DNA from: an uncultured Burkholderiales bacterium
Lineage (GTDB): Bacteria; Pseudomonadota; Gammaproteobacteria; Burkholderiales; Burkholderiaceae_C
DNA: 64,000 bases
NCBI GenBank assembly: GCA_903886485.1
Contig: CAISMH010000017.1
Location: 186,001 to 250,000 of the forward strand
Reading direction: 5' to 3'
Position numbers and translations under genes: made by a program. Of the stretch, positions 36,901 to 44,029 are shown piece by piece (the stretch's first letter is position 1; the number at the start of each line of letters is the position of its first letter). The notes beneath the pieces are model-generated. The model did not search any database. It was given only the letters and a program-made list of their open reading frames with translations, and was not told where the DNA came from.

Positions 36901-37130
36901 GAGCTTTGTTGGTGTCGAACTGGCCCGTTGACTCCGAAGCCGCGAAGCTACTGATGACTGATATGTTTAAACGCCAGCAGGCCAAGCCGGGGCTGAATAA
37001 GGCGGAATATTTGCAAGCATCAATGATGAATATGATGGACAACTTGAGTTCACAAGACGCCAAAGGAAATAACAAGTACGCCTATGCGCACCCATTGTTT
37101 TGGGCCCCCTTTGTGGTGGTGGGTGATTGA
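33957..37130 (+). CDS. Secreted TPR-CHAT protein, second of a tandem pair
   Basis: A 1057-residue paralogue of the preceding protein, starting at the ATG at 33957 (MLNLKKLKTWSLLVLFAHSF, a signal peptide ending LTALAE). Residues ~60-530 are TPR-like repeats (e.g. YYVQRAEAYQRLGKISLAIQ; GIYFMFQGRWVEAERSLRRA). A charged coiled-coil-like linker (~590-640) precedes the CHAT domain at ~650-1055, with catalytic H904 (FATHGLVPGELDG) and C956 (VLSACNTASSEG). The two proteins agree closely in the CHAT half and much less in the TPR half. That fits an old duplication with diverging sensors and shared protease chemistry. The gap from the first gene is 55 nt. Its role and substrate are unknown. Confidence 0.9.
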   Translation: MLNLKKLKTWSLLVLFAHSFSLTALAEDQSKPPEPEQEVAVFKAPPRSIKDVIRAVENGKVDEDEVRRAQEQIALVPPDTNDLAELRKYYVQRAEAYQRLGKISLAIQDMRLVTTKYLSSTPQLLVNDWQTLARFEQRGGSMVQAIEAIEKARSSITPNISGNYMLINRLAVAFYSQIGNFEAAEKSLRDAEASMVMLRRSPSLSTNGKSWEADLEGGRGIYFMFQGRWVEAERSLRRAIRLRQEQFAQIETTVLASTEDAKSVRSRQKLNIKQEIAYRQLDLAQAILMQGRLVEAEVNARDGLSLMLEVFNKNSTEVAAALNRLTRIIAEQGRSAEAVMLAQETIKTLKAGSAAEEAISFVNARKSLGAALVSDRKFKDADSVFTEMKLGIEKQAAGDKKIPATDLDWVIAMLKIGNHAGAEAMMREMLASVAKQSNVSEGRLNTLQAFHAMAMHASGKEDEARAMYHKVMPKLTERARGDGENRTANSKQQERMVMILEDNISLLAKQAEMQPNSAAQVAAEAFSLADLARGSSVQRALNASAARANIKDPKLALLARQEQDAQRRVSSLEDILTGLMSAPPGQQLPAIQAKIKADIAQLKIEREKLRKDIEDKFPDYADLVNPKPATIERTRQLLKPDEVLVSWYFGDKEGFVWAITKKDAPQFYRFNLGREKMAEIVGKLRKALDPGVATVDDIPAFDVALSNHLYKTILEPVQSALQNKKVMLTVPHAELGQLPLALLATKVDAQAPRAKGGDFTLYRKTAWLVKDIAVSQLPSVTALAALRNLPVPPADRRTFAGFGDPFFSVEQAKIAANKAARASNVMATRGMPLKLRSAPKTSGVSSAELALLPRLPDTNEELQEVGKALSADPSQDIFLNKQASVARVMEMDLSNRQVVMFATHGLVPGELDGLSQPALALSAPEVTGESQGDGLLTMEKILTLKLNADWVVLSACNTASSEGAGAEAVSGLGRAFFYAGARALLVSNWPVDSEAAKLLMTDMFKRQQAKPGLNKAEYLQASMMNMMDNLSSQDAKGNNKYAYAHPLFWAPFVVVGD

Positions 37131-37139
37131 AAGATTTTT

Positions 37140-37607
37140 ATGAAAGAGAAAGAAGCTATGTTGAAACGTCATCAAGTCTTGGTTGTTTTGGGTTTCGTGT
37201 TTGCAGTTACATCGACCTCAGTTGTGGCGGCGCCATTGATCACGGCCAAAGAGGCGCAATTGCCAGCGGCCAGTGGTGAGCTCAAAACGCGCGGCATTGC
37301 AAGAGGCCCCGGTATCAAAGTCATCTCACCCGATGTGACGGCCCCTGAAATTAAAGGCCCTTTTGATTTGAAAGTTGTTTTTGAAAGCCGTGGTGGCAAC
37401 AAGATTGATGCGTCTGCTGTCAAGGTGACCTACCTCAAAGCCACTGCGGTGGATTTGACGCCGCGACTCAAAAGCGCAATCACGGAAAGCGGAATTGATT
37501 TCGCCAAAGCCGAAGTGCCCCCGGGTGAGCATGCCGTCAAGATCACGGTCAAAGATGTCGATGGCCGCGAATCCAACACGGTGATGAATTTGGTGGTCGG
37601 CAAGTAA
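37140..37607 (+). CDS. Small exported protein with Ig-like fold, in CHAT cluster
   Basis: A 155-residue protein 9 nt after the second CHAT gene. A signal peptide covers residues ~7-31 (HQVLVVLGFVFAVTSTSVVAA); the in-frame ATG at 37158 may be the true start. The mature part is beta-rich. GPFDLKVVFESRGGNKID looks like the first strands of an immunoglobulin-like sandwich and GEHAVKITVKDVDGRESNT its last strands, as in small adhesive or binding modules. No Cys, metal site or catalytic motif is seen. It could bind or present a substrate for the two proteases, but this rests only on position. Confidence 0.75.
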   Translation: MKEKEAMLKRHQVLVVLGFVFAVTSTSVVAAPLITAKEAQLPAASGELKTRGIARGPGIKVISPDVTAPEIKGPFDLKVVFESRGGNKIDASAVKVTYLKATAVDLTPRLKSAITESGIDFAKAEVPPGEHAVKITVKDVDGRESNTVMNLVVGK

Positions 37608-38392
37608 TGGAGTGCGTGTATTGCCTCAGCTCGGTGGATGAGCGCGCCAATGTGTGCAAGGTCTGCAAACGTGACTTGTATTTGTTCCGCCCGCTCCTGG
37701 AGAAAGTCAAGGATCTTGAAGCTCAGTTGGCGCAACACCAAGATCCTGTTGAGCTGCAGACGCGAGTTGCCGAGCTTGAAGACTTGTTGGCGGCAGAGCA
37801 AGCGCGTCATGAGCAAAAACACGCTTCGCCATGGCGACTGCTTGCCGATGTGTGTCAATTCCTCTTGATGCCCTTGATCTTGCTTTTGCTGGCGCACGCA
37901 ATGATCACGGTGGTGTATGACGTGAATTTGCTGTACCTGCGCATTGCCTCTGTGATCTTGCCCATGCCATTTGGTTTTTACTTGTTTAAAAATTTCAAAC
38001 GTTCGATCTTTGGCTGGTTTGCAGCCACGGCAGGCTTGGCAGCGGCATCGGTTATTGGCATGAGTGCGATCACGAGCTTGGTGGATCAAACCCCTGTGAT
38101 GCCACAAAGCATGGTGGAGTGGCGTGAGTTCATCGAATACGCCGCGAGCATCACGTTTAGCTTCTTGACAGGCATGTTGCTGGGCGGGTTGGCTTATCAA
38201 CGTGCCCATCGCACGGGTCGCAACCAAGACACGCCTTTCTTAGTCGCCTTGGTGAGTGGCTATCTCAAAGAGGGCGCATCTCCCAAAGATATTCATCTCA
38301 TGATCAAAAAATTAGAGGACACCGGCAGTAGTTTGGTGGCGATTGGCACAACCGCCATGTCCATTTACACGGGATTGAAGGCTTTTATTTAG
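37607..38392 (+). CDS. Zinc-ribbon / coiled-coil / multi-TM membrane protein, in CHAT cluster
   Basis: A 261-residue protein whose ATG overlaps the previous stop by one base (TAATG). C3, C6, C17 and C20 (CVYC...CKVC) form a zinc ribbon. A coiled coil follows (~30-68, LLEKVKDLEAQLAQHQDP). Then come hydrophobic segments at ~83-100 (FLLMPLILLLLAHAMITVV), ~106-128, ~138-160 (WFAATAGLAAASVIGMSA) and ~180-205, and a soluble C-terminus with KDIHLMIKKLEDTG. The ribbon is probably cytoplasmic. I know no characterised family. The layout, a sensor-like ribbon plus a membrane bundle, would suit a channel or signalling effector, but function is unknown. Confidence 0.8.
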   Translation: MECVYCLSSVDERANVCKVCKRDLYLFRPLLEKVKDLEAQLAQHQDPVELQTRVAELEDLLAAEQARHEQKHASPWRLLADVCQFLLMPLILLLLAHAMITVVYDVNLLYLRIASVILPMPFGFYLFKNFKRSIFGWFAATAGLAAASVIGMSAITSLVDQTPVMPQSMVEWREFIEYAASITFSFLTGMLLGGLAYQRAHRTGRNQDTPFLVALVSGYLKEGASPKDIHLMIKKLEDTGSSLVAIGTTAMSIYTGLKAFI

Positions 38393-38412
38393 CGCGTTGG
38401 ACGGCGCAGTGA

Positions 38413-39666
38413 ATGGGCGAAAATAGCCTCATGCACTTGTCTAGCCGTCCAGCGTTGATCGCTTTGTTTTCCCACCTGGTTAAGGTGGTAGGCCTTGCCG
38501 TTTTGGTGGCGGTCTTGGCAGGTTCTGCTTCCGCTGTCTTTCTGTTCTCACTTGACTGGGCTACCCAAACTCGCAACACCCATCGTGCATTGATTTGGGG
38601 TTTGCCTGTGGCTGGTTTTTGTGTGGGATGGTTGTATCTGAAGTATGGCCAACAAGTCGAAGCAGGCCACAACTTGCTGATTGACGAAATTCACGATCCC
38701 CAAAAAGTCATTCCTTTGCGCATGGCCCCCCTCGTCTTGGGCGGCACCGTCATCTCGCATTTGTTTGGTGCTTCCGTGGGGCGCGAAGGCACTGCGGTGC
38801 AAATGGGTGGCGCGTTGGCGGATCAACTCACGCATTTTTTCAAGCTCAAGCACGTGGACCGTCGCATGGTGTTGATGGCGGGGATCAGTGCTGGTTTTGC
38901 TTCGGTGTTCGGCACGCCTTTGGCAGGTGCTGTGTTTGCGTTGGAGGTTTTGGCGATAGGTCGCATGCGCTTTGACGCTTTGCTGCCCTGTTTGATAGCC
39001 GCTGTGACGGCTGACCAAGTGGGCTTGTGGTGGGGTATTCAGCACACGCACTATGAATTCGCCACGGTGCCTAACGTGACCGCGTGGTTGTTGGTCGTGA
39101 TGGTGATGGCGGGTGCGCTGTTTGGCTTGGCAGGCAAGGTATTTGCTGACAGCACGCACGCCTTGAGTGGGTTGATGAAAAAGTACATCGCCTATGCACC
39201 ACTGCGCCCTTTGCTGGGTGGTGCTGTGATTGCCGCCGTGGTGATGGGGGGGAACTTTGACCGCTACATTGGCTTGGGCATTCCTGTGATGGTCGAGTCT
39301 TTCACGCACCCCCTTGCCCCAACAGACTTTCTGGGCAAGATGGTCTTCACCGTGGCGTCATTGGGTGCTGGCTTCAAAGGCGGCGAGGTAACGCCACTTT
39401 TCTACATCGGCGCAACACTTGGCAATGCGCTGGCCCCACTCTTCGATGTGCCTTTTGGGCTGATGGCTGCGGTGGGCTTTGTCGCTGTGTTTGCGGGGGC
39501 GGCCAACACGCCCATTGCCTCGACCTTGATGGCGATGGAACTGTTCGGTGCCGACCTGGGCGTGTTTGCCGCGTTAGCGTGTGTCATGAGTTACGTCTGC
39601 TCAGGCCATTCCGGTATTTACCGCGCCCAACGGGTGATTCATCGAAAAACAGATGCAACTTCTTAG
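38413..39666 (+). CDS. CLC-family anion/proton antiporter, probably fluoride-type
   Basis: A 417-residue inner-membrane CLC protein with the usual two inverted halves. Selectivity motifs differ from chloride CLCs. In place of GSGIP it has AGHNLLIDEIHDP, and in place of GREGP it has GREGTAVQMG; the gating Glu of GREG is kept. This resembles the CLC-F branch, which exports fluoride. The third motif, FKGGEVTPLFYIGATLGNAL, replaces GxFxP. The start may instead be the ATG at 38431. No fluoride riboswitch motif was recognised in the 20-nt gap upstream. Calling it a chloride channel from family membership alone would be unsafe. Confidence 0.9.
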   Translation: MGENSLMHLSSRPALIALFSHLVKVVGLAVLVAVLAGSASAVFLFSLDWATQTRNTHRALIWGLPVAGFCVGWLYLKYGQQVEAGHNLLIDEIHDPQKVIPLRMAPLVLGGTVISHLFGASVGREGTAVQMGGALADQLTHFFKLKHVDRRMVLMAGISAGFASVFGTPLAGAVFALEVLAIGRMRFDALLPCLIAAVTADQVGLWWGIQHTHYEFATVPNVTAWLLVVMVMAGALFGLAGKVFADSTHALSGLMKKYIAYAPLRPLLGGAVIAAVVMGGNFDRYIGLGIPVMVESFTHPLAPTDFLGKMVFTVASLGAGFKGGEVTPLFYIGATLGNALAPLFDVPFGLMAAVGFVAVFAGAANTPIASTLMAMELFGADLGVFAALACVMSYVCSGHSGIYRAQRVIHRKTDATS

Positions 39667-39676
39667 AATGAGCACC

Positions 39677-40111
39677 ATGAAACCAAGCCCCATCCGTTTG
39701 CTGTGTGCCGCCCTTTTGGGGCTGACATTGAGTTCAACCACTGCATGGGCTCAAACCTTCAAAATGCCGTGCGAGGTGGAGGGCGTGATCCCCGCTCTGG
39801 ACGACCTCAAACTCAAGCCCCAAAAAGTGGTGATTGAAATTCAATCCATGGGCAAAAATATTTTTCTCAAGATGAACGGTGCCCCGCCTTACTTGGTGCA
39901 AGCCAGCAGCTTGGCGACCGAGGAGTTCTCGGGCAAGAACTTGACGACGCCCAAAGAAATGGGCGCGTTTCGTAAGCACAAAGTGACGGGAGCGGAGTCT
40001 GAAATTCGCATTGATCAGGCCACGGTGGTGGTGTCCGCTTTCAGCGACATTGAATTTCAGGGTAAAAAAGTTCGCATCAACATCACGGGGCCTTGTGCTG
40101 TGCCCCGCTGA
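39677..40111 (+). CDS. Small exported protein of unknown function
   Basis: A 144-residue protein from the ATG at 39677, 10 nt after the CLC gene's stop; upstream ATGs at 39653 and 39668 are in frame but less likely. Residues 1-26 are a signal peptide (LLCAALLGLTLSSTTAWAQ). The mature part has Cys in FKMPCEVEG and near the C-terminus (TGPCAVPR), which may be disulfide-bonded. It is beta-rich, with KKVVIEIQSMGKNIF-like strands. The family is not recognised. Adjacency to the CLC gene suggests cotranscription. Confidence 0.72.
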   Translation: MKPSPIRLLCAALLGLTLSSTTAWAQTFKMPCEVEGVIPALDDLKLKPQKVVIEIQSMGKNIFLKMNGAPPYLVQASSLATEEFSGKNLTTPKEMGAFRKHKVTGAESEIRIDQATVVVSAFSDIEFQGKKVRINITGPCAVPR

Positions 40112-40143
40112 GGGTTGAGCGAAAGATGACGATGGTCTTTGAC

Positions 40144-40341
40144 TTAAAACCAGCACCAAAAGCCGGTGCAGTTGCCTGTGATTTGCTGGATCAGCAAGTC
40201 CACACCACTGCTCACCACGATCAAGGGCAGCCCCACGTACACAAACGCCCACACCACCAACATGAGCGTGGGGCGTGGTTCATCCAAGCGATGGCCCATC
40301 ACGGTTTGCGCTTGTCTGCGAAGGCGAAGTTTGTTCAGCAT
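40144..40341 (-). CDS. Small single-TM membrane protein on the opposite strand
   Basis: A 65-residue open frame in the 250-nt gap between two plus-strand genes. It has a basic N-terminus (LNKLRLRRQAQ), one long hydrophobic span (LMLVVWAFVYVGLPLIVVSS, residues ~26-45) and a short tail NCTGFWCWF with two Cys. The composition is that of a genuine small membrane protein rather than a random shadow, and no plus-strand gene covers it. It could still be spurious. No ribosome binding site is clear. Its function is unknown. Confidence 0.5.
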   Translation of the reverse strand: MLNKLRLRRQAQTVMGHRLDEPRPTLMLVVWAFVYVGLPLIVVSSGVDLLIQQITGNCTGFWCWF

Positions 40342-40361
40342 GGTGCGAGGATTTTAGGCGC

Positions 40362-41285
40362 ATGAAGGTCGACTGGGACACCCTCACCCACCAGGAGTGG
40401 GATGCACACCATGCCGCTGCTGCAGCCCCCTTGCAGCAAGACTGGGCCTATGGCGCTTGCATGAAGATGCTGGGTGTGGGCGTGTTGCGCGCGTATGTCG
40501 AGCAAGACGGTGCGCCTGTGGCGCTGGCCCAATTCATCTTGCGTCGATTCATCGGGGGGCTGGCCCACATGGCGTTGTGCTCTCTGGGGCCTGTCTGGTT
40601 GCAACCCATGTCGGGGGCGCAAAAGGCACTGGTTTACAAAGCCTTGAAGCACACCATCCCATTGAAAAACTTGCGTGTGGTGGCCGTCACACCAGAAGAG
40701 GCGGTGACTCCAGAGCTGGGGTTGTCGCGCTGGCGCCGTGTCATGACTGGCCATAGCACCGTGATGCTAGACCTCACGCAGCCCATGGAAGCCCTGCGTG
40801 CGCAGTTAGACAAACGCTGGCGTCATCGACTAGGGGGCGCGGAAAATTCGGCGCTCACCATCCACCGTGTGGGAACCAACGCAGGCCAATACCGCTGGCT
40901 GCTCGACGCAGAGATGCAGCAGCGCGAGCAACGCGGCCTCCACGGCTTACCGTTGCATTTTTTCGATTTGTATGTGCCATCGCGTCAACAACCTAGCCAA
41001 ACCATTTTGACCCTGCGCGCGGATGTGGGGCGCGACCGTGTGGCGGGGATGATGTTTTTGATTCACGGTCAAGCAGCCACCTACCAAGTCGGTTGGACTA
41101 GCGATGCAGGCCGCGATTTGCATGCGCACAATTTAATTTTGTGGAAAGGCATAGAGGCCTTGCGTGAACGCGGCATCCGTAAGCTCGACCTCGGTGGCGT
41201 CAACACCACCCGCAGCGCAGGCATTGCGCGTTTCAAGATGAGTACGGGTGGTCAAGTGCTCACCTGCGCAGGGACCTTCATTTAA
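40362..41285 (+). CDS. GNAT/FemAB-like acyltransferase
   Basis: A 307-residue cytoplasmic protein from the ATG at 40362 (MKVDWDTLTHQEWDAHHAAA); the longer frame upstream would cover the opposite-strand small gene. The C-terminal half has the GNAT/FemAB fold: the segment around LDKRWRHRLGGAENSALTIH, then QAATYQVGWTSDAGRDLHAH and LILWKGIEALRERGIRKLDL. FemAB-type enzymes add amino acids to lipid-linked or peptidoglycan peptides using aminoacyl-tRNA, while others use acyl-CoA; the substrate is not evident. It ends 3 nt before ccmA, so it may be transcribed with the ccm operon. Confidence 0.8.
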   Translation: MKVDWDTLTHQEWDAHHAAAAAPLQQDWAYGACMKMLGVGVLRAYVEQDGAPVALAQFILRRFIGGLAHMALCSLGPVWLQPMSGAQKALVYKALKHTIPLKNLRVVAVTPEEAVTPELGLSRWRRVMTGHSTVMLDLTQPMEALRAQLDKRWRHRLGGAENSALTIHRVGTNAGQYRWLLDAEMQQREQRGLHGLPLHFFDLYVPSRQQPSQTILTLRADVGRDRVAGMMFLIHGQAATYQVGWTSDAGRDLHAHNLILWKGIEALRERGIRKLDLGGVNTTRSAGIARFKMSTGGQVLTCAGTFI

Positions 41286-41288
41286 ACC

Positions 41289-41927
41289 ATGCTGCGCGTC
41301 TCTCATCTCTCATGCAGTCGCGGCAACAAGCCCTTGTTTGCCGATGTCAACTTCCATGTGCAGGCGGGCCAAGCCTTGCACCTAGAAGGCGACAACGGCG
41401 TGGGCAAAACCAGTTTGCTGCGCATGGTCTGTGGTTTGTCGCCTGCAGATGCAGGAGAGGTGTGTTGGCAAGAGCAAAACATCCGGCATAACCCAACGGC
41501 TTATCGCGCCGCTTTGTTTTATTTGGGTCACGATTTGTCGCTCAAAGAAGATCTCACGGCACTCGAAAATCTGTTGTCAGATGCAGCCATCGCGGGACGC
41601 ACGTTGACGCAGCCACGAGCTATGGACGCGCTCGCCCGCATGGGATTGCGTGGGCGTGAACATTTGCCGCTGCGTGTGATGTCGCAAGGCCAAAAGCGTC
41701 GCACGGCCTTGGCGCGTTTGCTGGCCAGTCAAGCGACTTTATGGATCTTGGATGAACCTTTCGTGGCTTTGGATGTAAAAGCTGTGGATGGTTTGCGTGC
41801 CCTCATGGCCAATCATCTCTCCCAAGGTGGCATGGTGCTGTTCACCAGCCACCAGCCCGTCGCGCTCACGCATGGCGATGGCACCCAGGTGGATATGTCC
41901 ACTTACCGATTGAAGGGTGCGGCATGA
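41289..41927 (+). CDS. ccmA: Haem exporter ATP-binding protein CcmA
   Basis: ATPase of the CcmABCD complex, which releases haem-loaded CcmE in cytochrome c maturation (System I). It has 212 residues with Walker A GDNGVGKTSLLRMVCGLSP (residues ~35-53), signature MSQGQKRRTALARLLAS and Walker B ATLWILDEPFVALD. It has the short ~200-residue size typical of CcmA. The gene starts 3 nt after an acyltransferase gene and overlaps ccmB by 4 nt. It opens the nine-gene ccm operon. Confidence 0.95.
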   Translation: MLRVSHLSCSRGNKPLFADVNFHVQAGQALHLEGDNGVGKTSLLRMVCGLSPADAGEVCWQEQNIRHNPTAYRAALFYLGHDLSLKEDLTALENLLSDAAIAGRTLTQPRAMDALARMGLRGREHLPLRVMSQGQKRRTALARLLASQATLWILDEPFVALDVKAVDGLRALMANHLSQGGMVLFTSHQPVALTHGDGTQVDMSTYRLKGAA

Positions 41928-42595
41928 ACGCCCAAGCCTTCATGGCCGTGTTGCGACGCGACTTGCGCTTGGCTCTGCGCCGCAAAAGCGAGGTGTTGAC
42001 GGCGGTGTTTTTCTTTGTGGTGGTGGCCGCGTTGTTCCCGTTGGGCATTGGCCCTGAGCTGAACACGCTGCGCCTCGTGGCGCCTGGGGTGTTGTGGGTG
42101 GGCGCCTTGCTGTCGAGCATGCTGGCTTTGCAGCGTTTGTTTGAAGCCGATTACCGTGATGGCACTTTGGAACAAATGGCTTTGTCGCCCGTGTCCATGC
42201 CCTGGCTCATCAGTGCCAAACTCTTGGCGCACTGGTTGGTCTCGGGGGTGCCGTTGGTATTATTGGCCCCGGTCCTTGGCTTGCAATTTGACCTCTCGGC
42301 AGAGGCCTTGGTCACCCTGACATTGAGCTTGTTGTTGGGGACGCCGATCCTGTCTTTGGTGGGCGGCATTGGTGCTGCGTTGACGCTGGGGGTGCGCGGC
42401 GGCGGTGTGCTGTTGTCGCTGTTGGTCTTGCCTTTGTTCATTCCCGTGTTGGTGTTTGGCGCTGGTGCGGTCGAGGCCCAAGCAAGTGGTTTGGGCACAC
42501 AAGCGCACTTTTCAATTTTGATGGCCATGCTTTTACCGGCAGCGTTCTTCAGTCCGCTGGCATGCGCTGCGGCGCTGAGAATTGCGCTGGAGTAA
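41924..42595 (+). CDS. ccmB: Haem exporter permease CcmB
   Basis: A 223-residue inner-membrane protein with about six TM segments that forms the ABC complex with CcmA and CcmC. The characteristic start is AVLRRDLRLALRRKSEVLTA, followed by FFFVVVAALFPLGIGPE, GVLWVGALLSSMLALQRLF and DGTLEQMALSP. A long hydrophobic region carries GTPILSLVGGIGAALTLGVR. It overlaps ccmA by 4 nt (ATGA). ccmC starts 35 nt later. Confidence 0.95.
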   Translation: MNAQAFMAVLRRDLRLALRRKSEVLTAVFFFVVVAALFPLGIGPELNTLRLVAPGVLWVGALLSSMLALQRLFEADYRDGTLEQMALSPVSMPWLISAKLLAHWLVSGVPLVLLAPVLGLQFDLSAEALVTLTLSLLLGTPILSLVGGIGAALTLGVRGGGVLLSLLVLPLFIPVLVFGAGAVEAQASGLGTQAHFSILMAMLLPAAFFSPLACAAALRIALE

Positions 42596-42630
42596 CGGCG
42601 CTCACTGATTAAGGCCATGAAGTAAGGTTT

Positions 42631-43374
42631 ATGAAAAATATCAATTGGTTTCACTACGCGGCACCACAAGCCTTTTATGGTTTGGCGGGGCGGGCGTGGT
42701 CTTGGTTTGCGGTCTTGGCCACGCTGCTCATGGTGGCAGGCCTCTGGCTGGGCTTTGCTGTCGCGCCGACTGACTTTCAGCAAGGCGAGGGCTACCGCAT
42801 CATCTTTGTGCATGTGCCTGCCTCTTGGATGTCCATGGTCATTTATTTGGCGATGGCATTTTGGAGCGTCTTAGGTCTGACCTTCAACACGCGTCTGTCC
42901 GGCATGATGACCCGTGCTTTGGCGCCGACCGGTGCCTTGTTTGCCTTCTTGTCGTTGTGGACTGGTGCGCTTTGGGGCAAGCCCATGTGGGGCGCTTGGT
43001 GGGTGTGGGATGCGCGGCTGACTTCCGAGTTGATTTTGTTTTTCTTGTATTTGGGCTACATCGCGCTGACCTCGGCCATTGACGACACGCGTCGCAGCGA
43101 CCGCGCAGGCGCCTTGATCGCGATAGTGGGCGCCATCAACGTGCCCATCATTTATTTTTCTGTGAAGTGGTGGAACACGCTGCACCAAGGTGCGTCGGTT
43201 TCTCTCACCAAAGCCCCGAGCATGGCGGAGGTCATGCTGTGGAGCATGTTGCTCATGGCATTGGCGTTTTGGTTTTACACCATCGCATTGGTGCTCTACC
43301 GCGTGCGTACGCTCATCTTGCAGCGTGAAAGCCACACGGCTTGGGTGCGCGCACTCGACGAGGTGAAGGCATGA
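42631..43374 (+). CDS. ccmC: Haem handling protein CcmC
   Basis: CcmC loads haem onto CcmE at the periplasmic face. The 247 residues have six TM segments and the tryptophan-rich WWD motif (WGAWWVWDARLTSELILFF, residues ~120-138) that binds haem. Flanking His are present, one at ~61 in the FVHVPASWMSM region. These are the hallmarks of the CcsA/CcmF/CcmC superfamily. It overlaps ccmD by 4 nt. Confidence 0.95.
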   Translation: MKNINWFHYAAPQAFYGLAGRAWSWFAVLATLLMVAGLWLGFAVAPTDFQQGEGYRIIFVHVPASWMSMVIYLAMAFWSVLGLTFNTRLSGMMTRALAPTGALFAFLSLWTGALWGKPMWGAWWVWDARLTSELILFFLYLGYIALTSAIDDTRRSDRAGALIAIVGAINVPIIYFSVKWWNTLHQGASVSLTKAPSMAEVMLWSMLLMALAFWFYTIALVLYRVRTLILQRESHTAWVRALDEVKA

Positions 43375-43577
43375 AGTGGCAGAACTGGGCTGAGTTTTGG
43401 GCCATGGGCGGCTATGCGGTTTATGTCTGGGGCAGCGTGGGGGTGACGGCCTTGTTGCTCGCGCTTGAAGTGTGGCAAGCGCGTTGGGCGCATCGTCAAA
43501 CCCTTGCACAGCTCAAGGCTGAACAGGCTGTGGCCCAATGCTTGGCTGATGAGCCGCCTGCTGAGGAATGGATGTGA
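43371..43577 (+). CDS. ccmD: Haem exporter small subunit CcmD
   Basis: A 68-residue protein with one TM helix (residues ~12-35) and a basic cytoplasmic tail that links CcmC to the CcmAB ATPase and helps release holo-CcmE. The start [18 protein letters not shown] is typical of CcmD. The ATG at 43371 overlaps the ccmC stop (ATGA); a longer frame lies inside ccmC and is rejected. Its stop overlaps the ccmE start by one base (TGATG). Confidence 0.9.
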   Translation: MKWQNWAEFWAMGGYAVYVWGSVGVTALLLALEVWQARWAHRQTLAQLKAEQAVAQCLADEPPAEEWM

Positions 43578-44029
43578 TGAAACCTAGAACCAAACGATTG
43601 GCACTGATCGCCGCAGGCCTTGTGGTGCTGTGCGCGGCCGCTGCTTTTGTGTTGAATGCTTTCCAAAGCAACTTGGTGTTCTTTTTCACGCCCACGCAGG
43701 TGAGTCAAGGGGAGGCCCCCAAGGGGCGCACCTTCCGCGCAGGTGGCATAGTGAAGGAGGGCAGTGTGGTGCGTGATGGCAACACGGTTCGCTTTGTCAT
43801 CACTGACACGGTGAATGAAATGCCCGTGTCTTACGTGGGCTTGTTGCCCGATTTGTTCAAAGAAGGCAAAGGCGTGGTGTCGCAAGGCAAGTTAGGGGAG
43901 GACGGTTTGTTTGTCGCCAGCGAGGTGTTGGCCAAGCACGATGAAAACTACATGCCCCCTGAAGCCAAACATGCCATGGATCAAGCCGCGGCGGCAAAAG
44001 CGGCGCAGACGCTCAAAGGTAACCCATGA
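43577..44029 (+). CDS. ccmE: Haem chaperone CcmE
   Basis: A 150-residue periplasmic protein anchored by one N-terminal TM helix (residues ~9-27). It binds haem covalently through a His and passes it to CcmF/H. The ligand is H121 in [12 protein letters not shown], the invariant motif. An OB-fold precedes it ([32 protein letters not shown]). The ATG at 43577 is chosen; an ATG three codons earlier also exists. Confidence 0.95.
   Translation: MKPRTKRLALIAAGLVVLCAAAAFVLNAFQSNLVFFFTPTQVSQGEAPKGRTFRAGGIVKEGSVVRDGNTVRFVITDTVNEMPVSYVGLLPDLFKEGKGVVSQGKLGEDGLFVASEVLAKHDENYMPPEAKHAMDQAAAAKAAQTLKGNP

Noticed and set aside
30405..38412. Direct repeat of the tRNA-Ser 3' end flanking the CHAT cluster (att site)
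   Set aside because: I looked for another copy of the CTTCTCCGCCA end after the cluster and did not find one, and there is no integrase.
38393..38412. Fluoride riboswitch upstream of the CLC gene
   Set aside because: The gap is only 20 nt and holds no crcB-motif sequence.
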